DNA of 64,000 nt. Source: Fasciolopsis buskii (lineage: Eukaryota; Platyhelminthes; Trematoda; Plagiorchiida; Fasciolidae). Location: contig LUCM01008442.1 of the NCBI GenBank assembly GCA_008360955.1, positions 74,440 through 138,439 of the forward strand. The letters are read 5' to 3'. The notes beneath the pieces were generated by a model. It had not been told where the DNA came from, did not search any database, and saw only the letters and a list, made by a program, of their open reading frames with translations. Shown piece after piece: positions 34,113-47,100 of this stretch (position 1 is its first letter; every line of letters begins with the position of its first letter). A program made the translations under genes and the position numbers.

Positions 34113-36823
34113 GTGCGCAGAGAGCGTTGGAACAAATTTGCTATAATGTTAAACTATTGGAATCCACTACTTTTCGTCTCATTCCAGTCGGCAATGTACC
34201 CGTTTTAGAAAACTTAGTCCCGCCATGCATGAGGATTTGAAATCAATCACGATGGTTTGTCGGAAACAGGAAGCCAAGGAAACATAAGAATCAAAAATGA
34301 GAAAGTGCAGACAATTTCTGGAAGGTCATTTGTGTGTCTGTAGGTCCTCGCCTATTTCATCAATTGTGTCGGAAAATTTGTGCACCATTCGGAATGTGGT
34401 ATATTCAGTAACACATTCTAGTCGAAACTGGTTAGCAGACTATTAACATTTTGGTTAACAGTTTCATTCGCTTGCAAAATGGCGGTTATGAGAATGTTTT
34501 CCCATGATATTTCTTCAAGCGCACCTATATATGTATATTTTGCTCTAATCTGAAACCAGGCAATGCGCCATCGGAAAATAAAGGAAGACAAAAACAACAA
34601 GTGAGACAGAAGAAGACAAAAGAAGTAATGTGCATAGTTCACGAGATATGCTAGTTTTTCTGTCCTCCATTTCCGCATCGGCTACCATCTACCAGGTTCC
34701 ATAATTTCTCCGTGAGCTTCATACTACCCGTTTGCCCAAACCAAAGTAGAGGTTTAGCTTAGAGGACCTCGGCCTGAGCCTTTGACCAAATGGCCTGATT
34801 CACGAAGCAGCTGGACAATGTCAAGGTCGCGCAGCTTAATGGGGACCGGTACATAACCGCTCAGTTCACACACCCTTCGGCTGGGATTAGACATCCTGAG
34901 TGTTCACTACACTCCTCTTCCGAATTTGCCGGTGAGCATACTTGTATAGGCTTCGTATGCCACCAGTGGTTAATGTGGAGTCAGTGTTTAGCCAACTCAT
35001 CTAAAATGATTATAAAAGGCCAGTCAACTCAGTAGAGAGTCCCGGGAATTCGTCTTTTCTTCATCCTATAGTAGTCACACCACCAAGAGAAGGCAGTGCG
35101 TATGACTTCTTCATCAAAGGTAATCTGGGACTCACGGTAGTTTGTGAACATCTCGTGCGGCATTTAGAATGAGCAGTCGATTTGGAGCATTAAAAACCCA
35201 CCTCCAATCAGGTAATTATAAAATATTCGCAGGTAAATCGATTCAATTTTGCCGCGAAATTGGTTATGGTGAAGTATAAAACTACGCCATTAGCAAACGA
35301 TAAAATATCAATAAAAACCTGGTAAAATTCTTTGGAGAAACAAATGGAATTACCTTTTCATAACATAGATGACCCAGAACTGTGTGACTTAGATCTAATT
35401 CCCGCTTGAGACCTGAACATATCATTTTGACAAAACAATAAATTATGACAACCGAATTTAAGAATGCATTTTGAAACCAGATACTTTCAAATGCATTCAG
35501 TATGCATGAAAAAATAGACAGTGGATGAATTTTATTTTTCGCTGTGTTCAACTTTTTCCATAAAGGCCCCAGTAGCAGAGTAACAGATATTTTGGCGAAT
35601 ATTTCTTATCACATTCTGAACTATGTCTGAAGTGCCTCTACAAATAAAAATTATTTCATTTTGAAGTTTCAGTGGTTTCTGAGGTTTGTGTTAGATCCCA
35701 TGGAATACTAGCTGCTGACCTTGGATTACATGTCGATAGCAGTAAACCATCGGTTATGCTGATGTTGCCAATGTTTCCAAAATTTCACTTTTGCGCGGTC
35801 TATGAATGAACAAGTTAACAAGATTTATCGATTACCTGGCCGAGCATCTTTCATCCTTTGTGTGACGCCATCGGTAACTAATTGCTAAAGCCTGATACTC
35901 TCTAAACACCATTTGTGAAAGGAGTATTCCGCAGCAATAATTTGACGGTTTATACAGGTCTAGCATGCCCAGAAGCAGAAAGTATTGCCATCTTGAACGA
36001 TGAAACTTGATTAAAAGCCGCCTTTGTTAAAGCTCATGTATCAGTCAGACAATGAAGACCCAGCGTTTGGAATAGTTCCTATTCGTAACACTACTGCTAT
36101 TATCATCTGAGGCGTACGTTGAGCTTGAGTTTTCACTGCACACTTGTGCTGCTCCTAGGCTGTAGAAATGCTAATGGATGGTTAATAAATCGCAGATAGT
36201 CACTTGGTGAAAAGGACTATCATCACTCCAGACAACAGTTTCCGACTATTTGACAAATAATCTGATAAAATGCCCTTAAGACCACGTGTTGAAGTCATTT
36301 CGTATCATTCATCAACGCTCGTTTTAGTGCGAATAGGAGTTTAGCGAGTCACGCAGCCTACCGGCGAATTCGCACAATCTGTTGGCCAGTATTCACCAAG
36401 AATTTTCGACACAGGTAGGACAAATGGCGTGCGTTATCGAGAACAAGACTTTGATTCCATGGAATGTTAGCCAAATTTCCCTTGAGTCCAACTTGTGAAT
36501 TACTAGACGTGTTTGGATTTTCCAGCCATCACTGAAGGAATATAATTGTCCGGTGTTTGAATTTATGCTTTAAAGGCTAACCCGCCGATTGGAAAAGAAT
36601 GCATTTTAAGTCACTGCCGATTCCCGGGCGCTGATTGGCAATCTGGGAACCCTCGCCTATCCATTCAAGCCATGTTAGTAGTGATCTTTCAAGTATGGGT
36701 CACATAAACTGAATTCTGTCTATCAATAAGGCTACGTCAATTCTATTGATCTGCCCGTCTTTGGTGGGTTCCAGTCTACGACAGAAGAATTTGTGTTTAC
36801 TTCAACAACACTGTTCTTTTCAG
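34113..36823. other. no recognisable gene
   Basis: Minus-strand frames at 34418-34678 and 35282-35551 are hydrophobic and AT-driven. Neither has an initiating context or splice borders I would trust. Confidence 0.4.
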
Positions 36824-36985
36824 TTTGTCATGCTGGACTGGTTGTCTTTCATACTAGACCACTCGAGTACAAATGTCATAACATCCGGTCAGTTGGACAA
36901 CCGGGAAGCACCAAAATCGAGTTCTGTTCTCATCAGGGCTCATCAATGGCGCACATTCAAAAACAAACACCGGGTTTTCTAAGTG
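36824..36985 (+). CDS. candidate 162-bp phase 1-1 exon
   Basis: A strong acceptor (CTGTTCTTTTCAG, ending 36823) and a modest donor (AGTG followed by GTACGC) enclose 162 bp that are open with phase 1 at both ends. In that frame it reads CHAGLVVFHTRPLEYKC, VGQPGSTKIEFCSH and IQKQTPGFLS with three cysteines. Phase 1-1 exons are typical of extracellular modules, and the YKC...G...C spacing vaguely recalls a sushi module, but the match is too weak to call. A second frame (phase 0) is also open until just before the donor, so frame choice is uncertain. Confidence 0.25.
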
Positions 36986-39900
36986 GTACGCGTCTGTATC
37001 GGTACTGCACCATTAACTCTAGTCTAAGCTAATAATTTTTTCCTGATTTCATACCCATCGTTTGTATTTCCGGATAATTTTTTGTCAAAATGGGGATCCT
37101 AAATAGAACTCTCAGCACGGATGCACACTATCGAATCAGCTGCAGCCAACCTATCCAATGAGCAGGGGTGGGTCGAACGTTGAAGATTTCATGATTTTTA
37201 AAGCCAATTAGGTTGGAGGCATTCATTGTGCGATGTGTCCCTTGTCGTCAAACGATCCAAGCGTTATACTATACCTTCCTTAATTTCATTTGGTGTAAGC
37301 CTGTAAGGACCTTGCCTATTTTATCCAGCCGCCAGAATCATAATTACTTGAGGGCCACCTAACAAAACGGCGTGCCGCTATCCTCAGGGCACTATACCCG
37401 TAGGAAGTGATCCACCTTCAACTGAGTAAGCAATATGTTAGAATATCGTGGACGTTTTTTATGGGGTACACTGATGAAACCTAGTTGAATCTGTTAACTT
37501 CAGAGGCCGACAAGCACAACAGTGATGCCTTTTAAGAACAAGACAATGAGACAATAAATCTTTAAATAATTCATTTTATATGCTACCTGAGAAATGGTCG
37601 CTCTTTTATCATCTACTTTGATTATTACACTAGCTAGATATCTGCTTTTTGGTTTAGTGCATTGCCCCATAGGTTGAGAAGCAAGTGTAGGGAATGGTGT
37701 CTTGTGGTCTGTGAGCCTACTAATTCGTGCGGCGGCTTCTCAGGGACGTATGATTACTTTCCAGAGTAAAACAGGGTATTAAATCCTACGTCTATGTAGC
37801 TTCGGCTTATCAGTGACAAACTTATCTCCATCTTTACTAATACAGTGACCAATTCCAGGGATCCAAATGTCTGATCACCCTACATTCGACTTGGACCATC
37901 ATCTGGCAATCTGGAACCGAATTTCTTGTGACCTCTATCGATACTCCAATTGACCACAATTACAACCTTAGACTGAAGGGCCCATTCTAAATAAGCCTTT
38001 GTTAGTTGAGTGAAAACAATCAATCAGACAAATCATAGAATATACTTGTCTAACGGATTAGAGAATATATAATTGAAGCATTTAGCTGTTTAAGTAGGTC
38101 ATACTAGTCGTGCAGAACCAGTTGGTAAGTGGAACAGAATTCTCGTTACTAGCTATTCAAATATCTTTATTATTTTGTTAGAGGTCGCATTATTTATCCG
38201 ACATATACTATATGCGTAGATTTTATCCAAACGTGAAAATTATTCAAACTCGTTGAGATTGGAACCCACAATCAGACATAATTCACGCATTTTTACCGCA
38301 TATTTTATATCTTTGGTATTACCAGGCCGGACCGAACAGTATTTGGGCACTTCGCTCATGGGTTATTGATTAGCCTCTCATATTAAACCAGAATATACCA
38401 TCCCACTTCAGTGAATTTTCTGTATTTCGATCGCGACCTAAGTGCTGCCGTATGAATCAAACAGAATTCACGGATCAGACTTTACAATAGTGATCTGTTA
38501 CAAATTTTGGCAGATTTGGTGTGTGGGAAATTGATCTAAATGTGAAAGAGTATCATCCGCATCAGCGCTGGGTTTTAGTAAGAACAAGACAGTCATCCGG
38601 CACTTCGGTAACGCAATATTGTCTGTATGCGTTTAAGGCCACAATTATAAAGTTATTAGTCTTCAAGATGCTAATTCAACGACAGAACAATGAGGATGCT
38701 GCTGAAAACAATGTGAGTGAGTGTCGCTTGTCGAGGAGGCAATCTTAAGTTGCCCACGCCTTTGGTCGGGGTGCGCTCTATCAGCCAAGCTACAAGTCCA
38801 CGCCAGTTGGGCGTTGAGACATTCTACCACAGTATGACCACCTGCCACCTAATCGCGACCATGATTTTTAACTGGTAGATGTTAGGTAATACATAGGGAC
38901 ATCACGCTCTGATAACGTGACCACAAGAATTTCGCTGTGATGGATGCCGTATGCTTTTGTGAATCGAACAGGTGGTCAAAAATCCTTAATTCCAATGTCC
39001 GAACACATCATCTTGGTCTCGTAGCTCAAATGGTAGAATATATGTAGTACAAAGAATGCGGAGGATATCGATACGTGATTTGCAATTCCGATTTGGTCAA
39101 CGTTTTTACACTTGGTTCGACTTATCACTGACTAAATCTCTCGGATGTCCTCCTTGGCAAATTTAAAGATGCTGCGGGAGCCGCAAAGCGAAAACCGGCA
39201 GTTACACAGTCTGAAGTAAGCACAGTGAGACTGACGGTGGAGAAACACGTTATTTATAGGAGGCGGGTAAAGGATTGTCATGGTGAGAATAATCCAGAGG
39301 TCTGAAGTTCTCGTGGTCTAAACACCCAACTGTGCCTGTCCATCATTGTCAAAGGCAACAGAAATTGGTTCCATAGTGGATTTAATGGATTTAAAAGGTA
39401 GCAAATCTTTTCCGGGGGAGAAAAATCTCTAATCATGGTGGCTGTCGATTTTTTAACCATCACCCTTGGTTCCCCTGTGACCGAGGTAGAGCCCGGCTGC
39501 ATGAAGTGAATCAGGAGACTGCAGTAGGGGACTAGCCGGAAATTTGTTCAGATACCTGATCTGAAAACCAAAGCACGGAGGAAGCGTTCTCCAAACCTAA
39601 ACCCTTCAATGCAGTCTCCTCGCGATGGAGTCAAATCCAGTGCCAAAATTTACCGAGGCAAACAAGGGCCTGCAACTTTGTTCTATAATATCATATTTGT
39701 TGCATCACAAAGCTGTAGCTGGTTTCTGCTTGCTTCTATTGGAAAGAATGCTTTCCGGGCAGAAATGCGAAAATTCCTCGACACTTCCATTGCTGGTCTG
39801 GGGCTACATATACAGTGTGCCTGAGCCGAGATCGATCACGCCTAATTACGAATTTTTGACCGTTCTCCAACCGCAAACTGGGGCCATACTAGTTTTTGCA

Positions 39901-41056
39901 TACAACGTTTGTGCTTTGACGAATGACGTATGTGGGTCTCTTACATTGTGAAACCATTCTTGAATTGAATAGGTCATTAAATGCAATGCTCGAAAGTAGT
40001 TCGGAAGTTCCGAGATTATCCTGATAAATTTTTTGCAAAGAAATTATCCATGTGATATAAATTACGAATAAGAAAGAAAGAAATATGGCTCACGAAGCTC
40101 TATGAAGAACTTTCATTTTTCACAGAAACTGAGCATAGAGTAATAAAGTTTGAACGATGGTGAGAAAGTGCAGCATAACAATTATCATGGAATCTATGTT
40201 TAAACCGGAATTATAGAAATCGATTATCTGTGGAAAATGTATTCAATCAGTGCTTAAGGCCGTTGACCGATAAACCCAAAGGGAGGTTGGACTAACAGGC
40301 TCTTCGGGTCGCCTGGATACTTTGTAATACCTGTAGGAAACATTTGTGCGTCAATGCAAAATATTTAAGTATTTGGAAAGCTACTTAAAATGCTGACCAC
40401 TCGGTCAGTACGTTGTCAACCAAGTCACCTGCTATCCTCCTATACTACAGATGATAATCGTGCACGGAATACCGTTTTCTGAGCCTGAACAGAGGATACT
40501 AATGGTCCACCAAGGTTCAAGGAGGCTACCTACATCCACTCGAAAGACAGTAGGGTAAGATCTGAAGGAGTAAAGTAGAATTAGACAAAATATTTCTGAT
40601 AAGATGTCAGTATCCTGTTATAGAATTTATAAATCGCTCACCCCGTGTTTCTAGTTGAATTCGATTGAACTTCACTTCCGATTCTATAGAGATTCGCAGA
40701 TCGGATAATTCCAATCCAGAACTGATTAAAAGCAGTTGACCTTCACCGGTTTCAAAATGGTATTAGGTATGCTTCTTCATCGCAGGAATGTTTTCAACGT
40801 CCTTCGCTAGTATTTTTTAAAGCATTTCGCAATCTTTCTGATATTTCCTTTGTAATTATTCAATTTTTGTCGATTCGTTGAGCGTCCAAAGAGATATTTC
40901 CATCGCCATCAAACTTTCCAAACTCCACCAAATCGCATGCGTCACTGTCCGTAAAATCAAAAAAAAACAATGGCCGTTCTTGATAGCATCTGGCATATTT
41001 TACTCCTCAGTATGAAAAGAAGCATGCGGTTCCTCGTCTTTCCGCGGGCTTTCGTG
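36986..41056. other. no supported gene
   Basis: A pair of overlapping plus-strand frames at 39609-39951 has no domain character. Near 39018-39060 GTAGCTCAAATGGTAGAA resembles a pol III A box, and on the minus strand near 38795 GTAGCTTGGCTGATAGAGCG does too. Neither has a convincing B box, so both could be eroded tRNA-derived repeats. Confidence 0.4.
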
Positions 41057-41101
41057 CATATATACATAATATATATTATATATTTATTATATACATATTA
41101 A
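41057..41101. repeat. AT-rich microsatellite
   Basis: Imperfect TATA/ATTATA array of about 45 bp. Confidence 0.85.
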
Positions 41102-43461
41102 CTCGTGGGACCATAAAGCGGATTCGAAGGCAAGCCTATTTTCGGTTATTCGGTTCTCAAGTTAATGCAATCACATTCTACGTGAGAATTAGCCGATAAC
41201 TTTTTCGTTAGGAAGGATAACTTGGATTGTATGCATATGAGTTTGCATAACTAGGGCGGTTTTGTACCGGTTGGTTGCTAGATTGTGGTGTCACCCACGC
41301 CTAGAGGCGTCGGCCTTTTGATCGCAGAAGATGGTAGGCTTGAATTTATCTTCTATTCGCGTATAAAGCTGATTTCAAGAGACGAACAGCAGTGGCTTTG
41401 TGGTGGGCTAAAGAATTACAGCGTATTCGCACAGGGCGTGTATCACCACGTGACACTGAGTTAATACCGGAAAGCATTATAGATAATTATTTGCGACTAC
41501 GCGCTTCAAGGAGTTCACGGGATTTCGGCTCTCGGCTGTCCAGGGTGGCCTTCGGTGAAAAATCCTGATATCCCGGACCCGTAGACTTCATTGCGCGTCC
41601 TGCGGCTTCACCATTTGTCGATAACCGAAACCTTGTTGCTTTTGACGCACATTTTGCGATACATTAGATAACGTAAGAGGTTAAATGAGCCCCGAATTAG
41701 ACACCAATTTCGACCGGTTGCGTAACAAGAACCTCCGGTGTGGATGACCTTGATTGATATTTGGTGCTAGCTGTCGGACTGTAGTCGCACCACAGGCGCA
41801 CTGGAATCAATAAAAGGGGAATAGTGAGGTCACCAGGAGAACGGTCTCTCTCTGCCGTTCCAGAATCAATCTAGATTTTGTTTATTAGCGAAACGGTCAG
41901 TGCTCATTTGTGAAAAAATTAGCGCGATTGTCCTGAACCAATACCACAAGCCTTAATGTCTGACCCAAATTTGGATGAACGAAAGAGCTCAACCTTTGTT
42001 TCATGCTCGTTACCCACTGTGTGATAGTAACTGTTGACATATGATCCCATTCTTAATATGTACTGCTTTTCCTCTCACGAGAGCTTTATATCGCCCCTAT
42101 GAATCGACTCCCTATGTGACTTTCCAAAACATTTTCTTCTATCCAAATCGTCTACACCCATTGTTCGTCTTTCCAAACACACCACCTCTTGGTTCACTCT
42201 AAAAAGCTATTTTCTTTGACAATCAACCAGTACTTATCCAGAAGTACACGTTCTTCCTGAAAATCTGCGTTGTCTGAATTGACGGAATCCTGTGAGGATT
42301 GGAATAGTGCGACTTAGTAGGTCAAAGACCATAATTGCATGGACTGAACCGTTCGAAATAAATGTCACGGAGTACCAGCATCACCATTTCCTGGTCCTTC
42401 TCTCCAGCTTGTTATCGACAGTCAGCTGCATGTCCATTCAGCTGCTCTCTGTCGTTTTGGAAGGATCAAAGCACTTTATATCGGGTAATTCCACAGCTCG
42501 ATTTTCACTTAGGGTTGTGGCATTTCGACCGCAAGCTAATCGACTTTCTTCTAAGTGGACATCAATTGACCCCAAATGGACGAGATAAGAATTGGGCTGT
42601 CAGACTGCGAAAGGCATCAGTTGAAAAGTATACTTGGTTTCCGTTGTTAGTGCAACGGTAGGTTCCATTGCATAAACCAGCACCTGAGTTGGTTTTAACG
42701 AAATCTTCTTAAGTGAATATGTGCAATCTCTGGTTCACATACAATTCACAAAAGCTCTGTTCTGCAAGGCGGTGTAGTTGTGTTGACGGCAAGCGCTCAG
42801 TAATGCTGAGAAAACGAGGCATCTCTTAGCATTGTCAAAATTTACCCCATTGTATTAGTCAACGTTCTACTGCCAATATCAGCTCCAAATTCTCTTTCCA
42901 GTGGGAACGTAGAAAACAATGCTTCCTTTTTGTAACCCTTGGCATTTTTTCTAGAGTCTTCCGGTCATCCCTGTTTGCTCCAATAAACTGTTCAGGTTAA
43001 GTATCTTCTATTTATAACCTAATGTGCATTGTGTTCCTCTGTGGTTCACTCTCTAGAACGGCCACTGAAACCAAGTAGACTAAAGTGGTTGGAGAATGCT
43101 TTACACTTGCCTTGCCCCTAATCCAAGGGAGGAAGTACCTGGACGATGAATCGAAGTGGCAAGTTGATTACATGGTGTTAAGGTACCAAGAACTTACCCA
43201 ACGGAATGACTCATGTAGGTTTATTTAAACGTCCTGGTTGGAGGCCACGAGGGCCGCCCAATAGACATTTGAAGACAGAAAATAATATGGATCAACTCGC
43301 AATTAATGACATCCCTGGATTCAAAATATTCTTTCTTTTATATTGCTCTTCAACGTACTACAGTACAGTTGATCTTCCAGTATCTCTAAAGTACTCTTCA
43401 TGCAGTGTCAACGTCCAACTTGACATTAAAAATCGTGGAAGAACCGTGCAGTTGCGTAATC
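41102..43461. other. no recognisable gene
   Basis: Two overlapping plus-strand frames (42292-42588 and 42362-42661) are open, but no domain, signal or paired splice sites support either. Near 42000-42200 the plus strand is unusually pyrimidine-rich. Confidence 0.4.
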
Positions 43462-43690
43462 GTGTTCATGTCCAATGAGCAGTCCACAATCAGCCCGACT
43501 TGCCTAATGGCTAAGGCCTTCGACTCACAATGCTTCTTCCCGGGTTCGCGTCCTAATTCCGGTGCGATCCATATTCACTGCCCATGATTTTCAACAACGA
43601 TTACGCAGCTGTGAAGTGCTTGCATGATTTTCAATGCCAAGTTAGATGTTGACGCTGCATGACGAATCATTTGGAAATTCACATTAAATC
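43462..43690 (+). repeat. tRNA-derived SINE-like repeat, copy 2
   Basis: Same family and same 229-bp length as 2884-3112. Here the head is better preserved: TAATGGCTAAGGCC (A-box-like), then about 30 bp to GGGTTCGCGTCC (B-box-like), followed by GTGCGATCCATATTCACTGC in the body. Confidence 0.6.
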
Positions 43691-44357
43691 CCCGACCACA
43701 GCAGACTTTCATTGTTTCTCCTTCTGCTTTTCCCTTTGAATAAATGGTATTGTCAGTTAATGATCAAATCCAGGGCACATTGGTGCTAAGTTAATTCGCG
43801 CAAGCCTGAAACGAAACTGAACGAAGGTCTTCATGATGTGCATGCGCCTAACCTTACACAAATACAAGGCATCAGGTTGGGTCAGCAACCAAGTGGGGCA
43901 CAGCTATGAGAGTTCGTGCACTGATCGTTCAGTGTCTCTTTGAAACGCATTCTTCTTCTTTCGAGTGAGGCGCTAGAAAAGTAACTCAGTTAAATTTTGA
44001 AAAGCGAATAGCAGTTTTTCTCTCTCTAAGGGGATGAATTTCGATGGAAAGTAACTTGCATTGAAATCACGGATCTAAGTCAGGTTTATTTTTTTCATTC
44101 ACAAAACGACATCTTATCGAAAGTTGTTATGAAATTTATCCCTTTATCTGATGATTGTGTCACAAGTTTCCCTTTAAAAACTTCAAACCGACATGTCATC
44201 TTTACCACCAAGAAGCACTGTTTCAAATAAACCATAGATGATGCGCTTCCGGGTTTGGTTATCAAATACACAATCTACATGCGGCTCAGGTAGCAGCAAA
44301 CCACTCCCCGAACAAGTTAGCTAATGTGATATCAGATTTAAGATGTGAACTAAGAAA

Positions 44358-45225
44358 ATGTGTACTTCTTGCATGCAGTCATTTGGGGTAAAATTTACAA
44401 AGAACCTAGTTCATGGTCAAACCATATCTGAACTTGTCACTTTGCTGTCGATCAGTGGGATTTTTTGTACTAAAGACGATGTAAAGCTGACGATTATGTG
44501 TAAATTGTGTGTGGAGCTGGCGTTTTCTGTGCTTAGCTTACTGGCTTTCGGGTAGTCCGAAAGGTAACAAGCCAAGCATAGAAACTCATAACTAATCAAT
44601 CCTTGTTTTTCTGATTCTCTCTAAATGAACTAGTGTGGCTAAACAGCATGCACTCGGAATTCGACCTTTCTGAGAGTTACTTCCCTATTCTAGATGACCC
44701 AGATAACAGTTTATGTGTAACTGTTTACATTTGTGATCTTTTCGCTTATCAGAAACCGAGGTGTTGCAAGAACCTGGAACTTGAGTTGCAGAAGATATGC
44801 GAATTGTGCTTTGATTATTTTCAGCTCTGTTTAGACCGCGGGCTTACGCTAAACAAAGATTATTGATTTTAATAAGGGGGAGTTATACTCGTGCCTAGTT
44901 ATGGACATAGAGCTGGCTAGTGAGCATTCACAAAATCGTTAAAAATTTCACAATTCCAGTGGCAGTACACCTTATTCACCGTGACATTCCCCTGGGTACG
45001 TTTAACTCCGCGATAATGAATTCAACTGAGCTGAAAATATTTCAGTCTAAGCTATTAAACCACACGAAATTGCCCTTTATGGGATTGCTCTCTTGGAGCT
45101 CCCAATGGTGGGATCATTCCCAACACTTCTGCGTTATGTCCAAATACACTATCTCCTACTTTCCAGCGTTAAATAGCAACGACTGGAAATTCAAGGTGCG
45201 TCGAGGAACCGCATTTTATCTTTGA
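44358..45225 (+). CDS. cluster of protein-like open frames, possible exons of one gene
   Basis: Three plus-strand frames follow each other. One opens after a CTTGCATGCAG acceptor (exon from 44379) and contains KDDVKLTIMCKLCVELAF. It could leave at a weak GTAGTC donor near 44553 in phase 2. A second can start after CTAAACAG at 44647, also in phase 2, and reads FDLSESYFPILDDPDN and then KICELCFDYFQLCLDRG to a stop at 44866. A third (44920-45225) includes NSTELKIFQSKLLNH and WSSQWWDHSQHFC, with AAG followed by GTGCGT near 45196. Phases of the first two agree, but the donor is poor and nothing is recognisable, so this is a tentative group. Confidence 0.2.
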
Positions 45226-46009
45226 TCTGAGATTGCGATATCATTGTGTTCCCAGCAGTTACTCAATCTTTTTTCAACGACTATGCATAGTTGTGTGTTT
45301 CATAGCTTAGGTTGCTTAGACATACTCGCTTATGAAAGTCACATCGTTTGATGAAGATGAAACCTGTACCACCTAAAAGTCAAGCTCAGTGTTTATCAAT
45401 CTTCGAAAAGTTTCGCCTTCCGTCGAACAGGCGTTTGATATGACGAGCTGGCCATTCAGACCAGCAGATGAATAGGCAGTCCAGATTTGTGGAAATTAGG
45501 TAACATGGAGATGGCGGATCTAGGCTTCCGAAATGACTGAATTTCATGTGGCCCGATACTTCGGGATTCATAAAACATACAACGCCTCATTTTCTGACTT
45601 GGTTTGTGTGTGTAAGAGAATGTTTGTCTACGGCCTGTGTCGGAAGAAACGACTCATCAAGGAAATTATGTGGTGCGGCTTTATCCGTCACAGCACTGCC
45701 GGATACTTCATTTTGAGGACTAAGCTTTAATTTTCTATGTTTGTCGAAATGCCTTCTTGTTAGTCGTTGAATTATGGACTTAACAACGCCAGTCCCGGTA
45801 GCATACCCTAACTAGTGAGGACCTGTAATGTTCTCAGTCTTTCTTCTGTTTAACTGTTCATTGAGCAGTTCACCCATGCAAATTCTTAAAAAGTTGAACC
45901 AAAACCAATCTAACTATTTGGGCACACAATCTGGAACCGGAAGATATAATCTGATGTAAGTAATAATTTATGCATTCGGCTGTTCAATGTGTTGCTGACA
46001 ACTGTTCGT
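45226..46009. other. no recognisable gene
   Basis: One plus-strand frame (45533-45730, with the piece MTEFHVARYFGIHKTYN) is open without splice support. Confidence 0.4.
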
Positions 46010-47100
46010 TTGCCCAGGAAATGGAGGAGAGCTGTCATTATCCCCCTGTTCGAAGATCGTGCGAAATATCTTTCTGTTTACAATAATCTTGTCGGTCTTA
46101 AATCATTTTCGGGCACAGTGTACCCAATCAGTTTCTTTCCACATATCCACACCATTTCGGAACAGTGAATAACATCTAGCCAATCTCTTGATTGACGCCA
46201 AGACGGCGCGCCGCTCGATGGGTGTCTTTTGTGTGAAATTTAGAAAATGCTTCGTTAAGGTATTGAATTAAAAGTTGTCAGTGAAGCTAAACGTCATGGT
46301 AATGATGGACTCACTGGTAATCTGACTAAGAGATTTCTTGATCGACTGGACCACCATGGTTACTATGACATGAATCTTTTATTCCGCAGTACTTTTCGGA
46401 TCTGTTCTTGGACTTCAGTTACTTATGAGGAATATAAAGCCCTTACAATTGCTCTCAACTGTCCGTGCCTGATATGCGCTGAAGACCTATAAGTTTGAAA
46501 TCCGACTTGCCTTTCTGACTGATGCTAACTAATTGAGCAAGTGTTCGGATAGATGGTCCTTGTGTGATAATGTTGTAAAGTGGGTGCATATGAATGTCAG
46601 TCACGCTGATGATTCCGGTGTCCTATAGAACCTGTTTCATGCTCATCTTTGCTCCCTTGCGTGTATGGAGTGCTGTATTAGTTTTCGCTGAGTACTAGAA
46701 GACATACTAAGAGGGTCGTTACCTCAGAGTGAGAGATTTCGGAAGCCATTTGTCGGACTTTTGTTTGGCTGTCTCAGCGGGTTTTCGAGGGCTTGGTCCC
46801 ACGCGTTTCCACCGAAAGTATAGTGGTGTTACCCGGCTCGCTACCATACCTAAACTACTGAAACCTCACGTGGTTCTATATCACTTTAAGTCTCAGGGTA
46901 ACAATTACTGGTTCCCCTACCCCGCTCCGTGTAGTGGGCTCCAGTGGCTATGGGGCGTGTTCATTTCACCACATACATGCCTGAAGCACGCCATAAAACC
47001 GAATGGATTAGAGGGCAAGCTCCTAGCACTAAATTCATGCGTGAATTGTTATAGGAAACGCTGCGGATTACGTTTAGTGTGCTTTCGTTAATGAGATCCT
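46010..47100 (+). mobile_element. degraded CR1-like LINE reverse transcriptase
   Basis: Pieces of a LINE reverse transcriptase appear in order on the plus strand. KWRRAVIIPLFE from about 46019 matches the WkxAvixPlfkkG block. GNDGLTGNLTKRFLDRLDHHGY and CSWTSVTYEEY follow. NCPCLICAEDL near 46457-46489 stands where CR1 elements have a CPxLLFADDL motif. SKCSDRWSLCDNVVKWVHMN corresponds to the LsxWsdxWxLpFNxxKCxxM block, and RDFGSHLSD near 46732 to the rDLGVxvs block. Stops interrupt the chain, and FADD has become CAED, so the enzyme is dead. The endonuclease half and both element ends were not found. The open frame 46729-47091 is largely part of this decayed element. Confidence 0.6.

Noticed and set aside
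46729..47091. 120-codon plus-strand open frame
   Set aside because: Its start matches the CR1 RDLG block and the rest lies in the decayed LINE, so it is not an independent gene.
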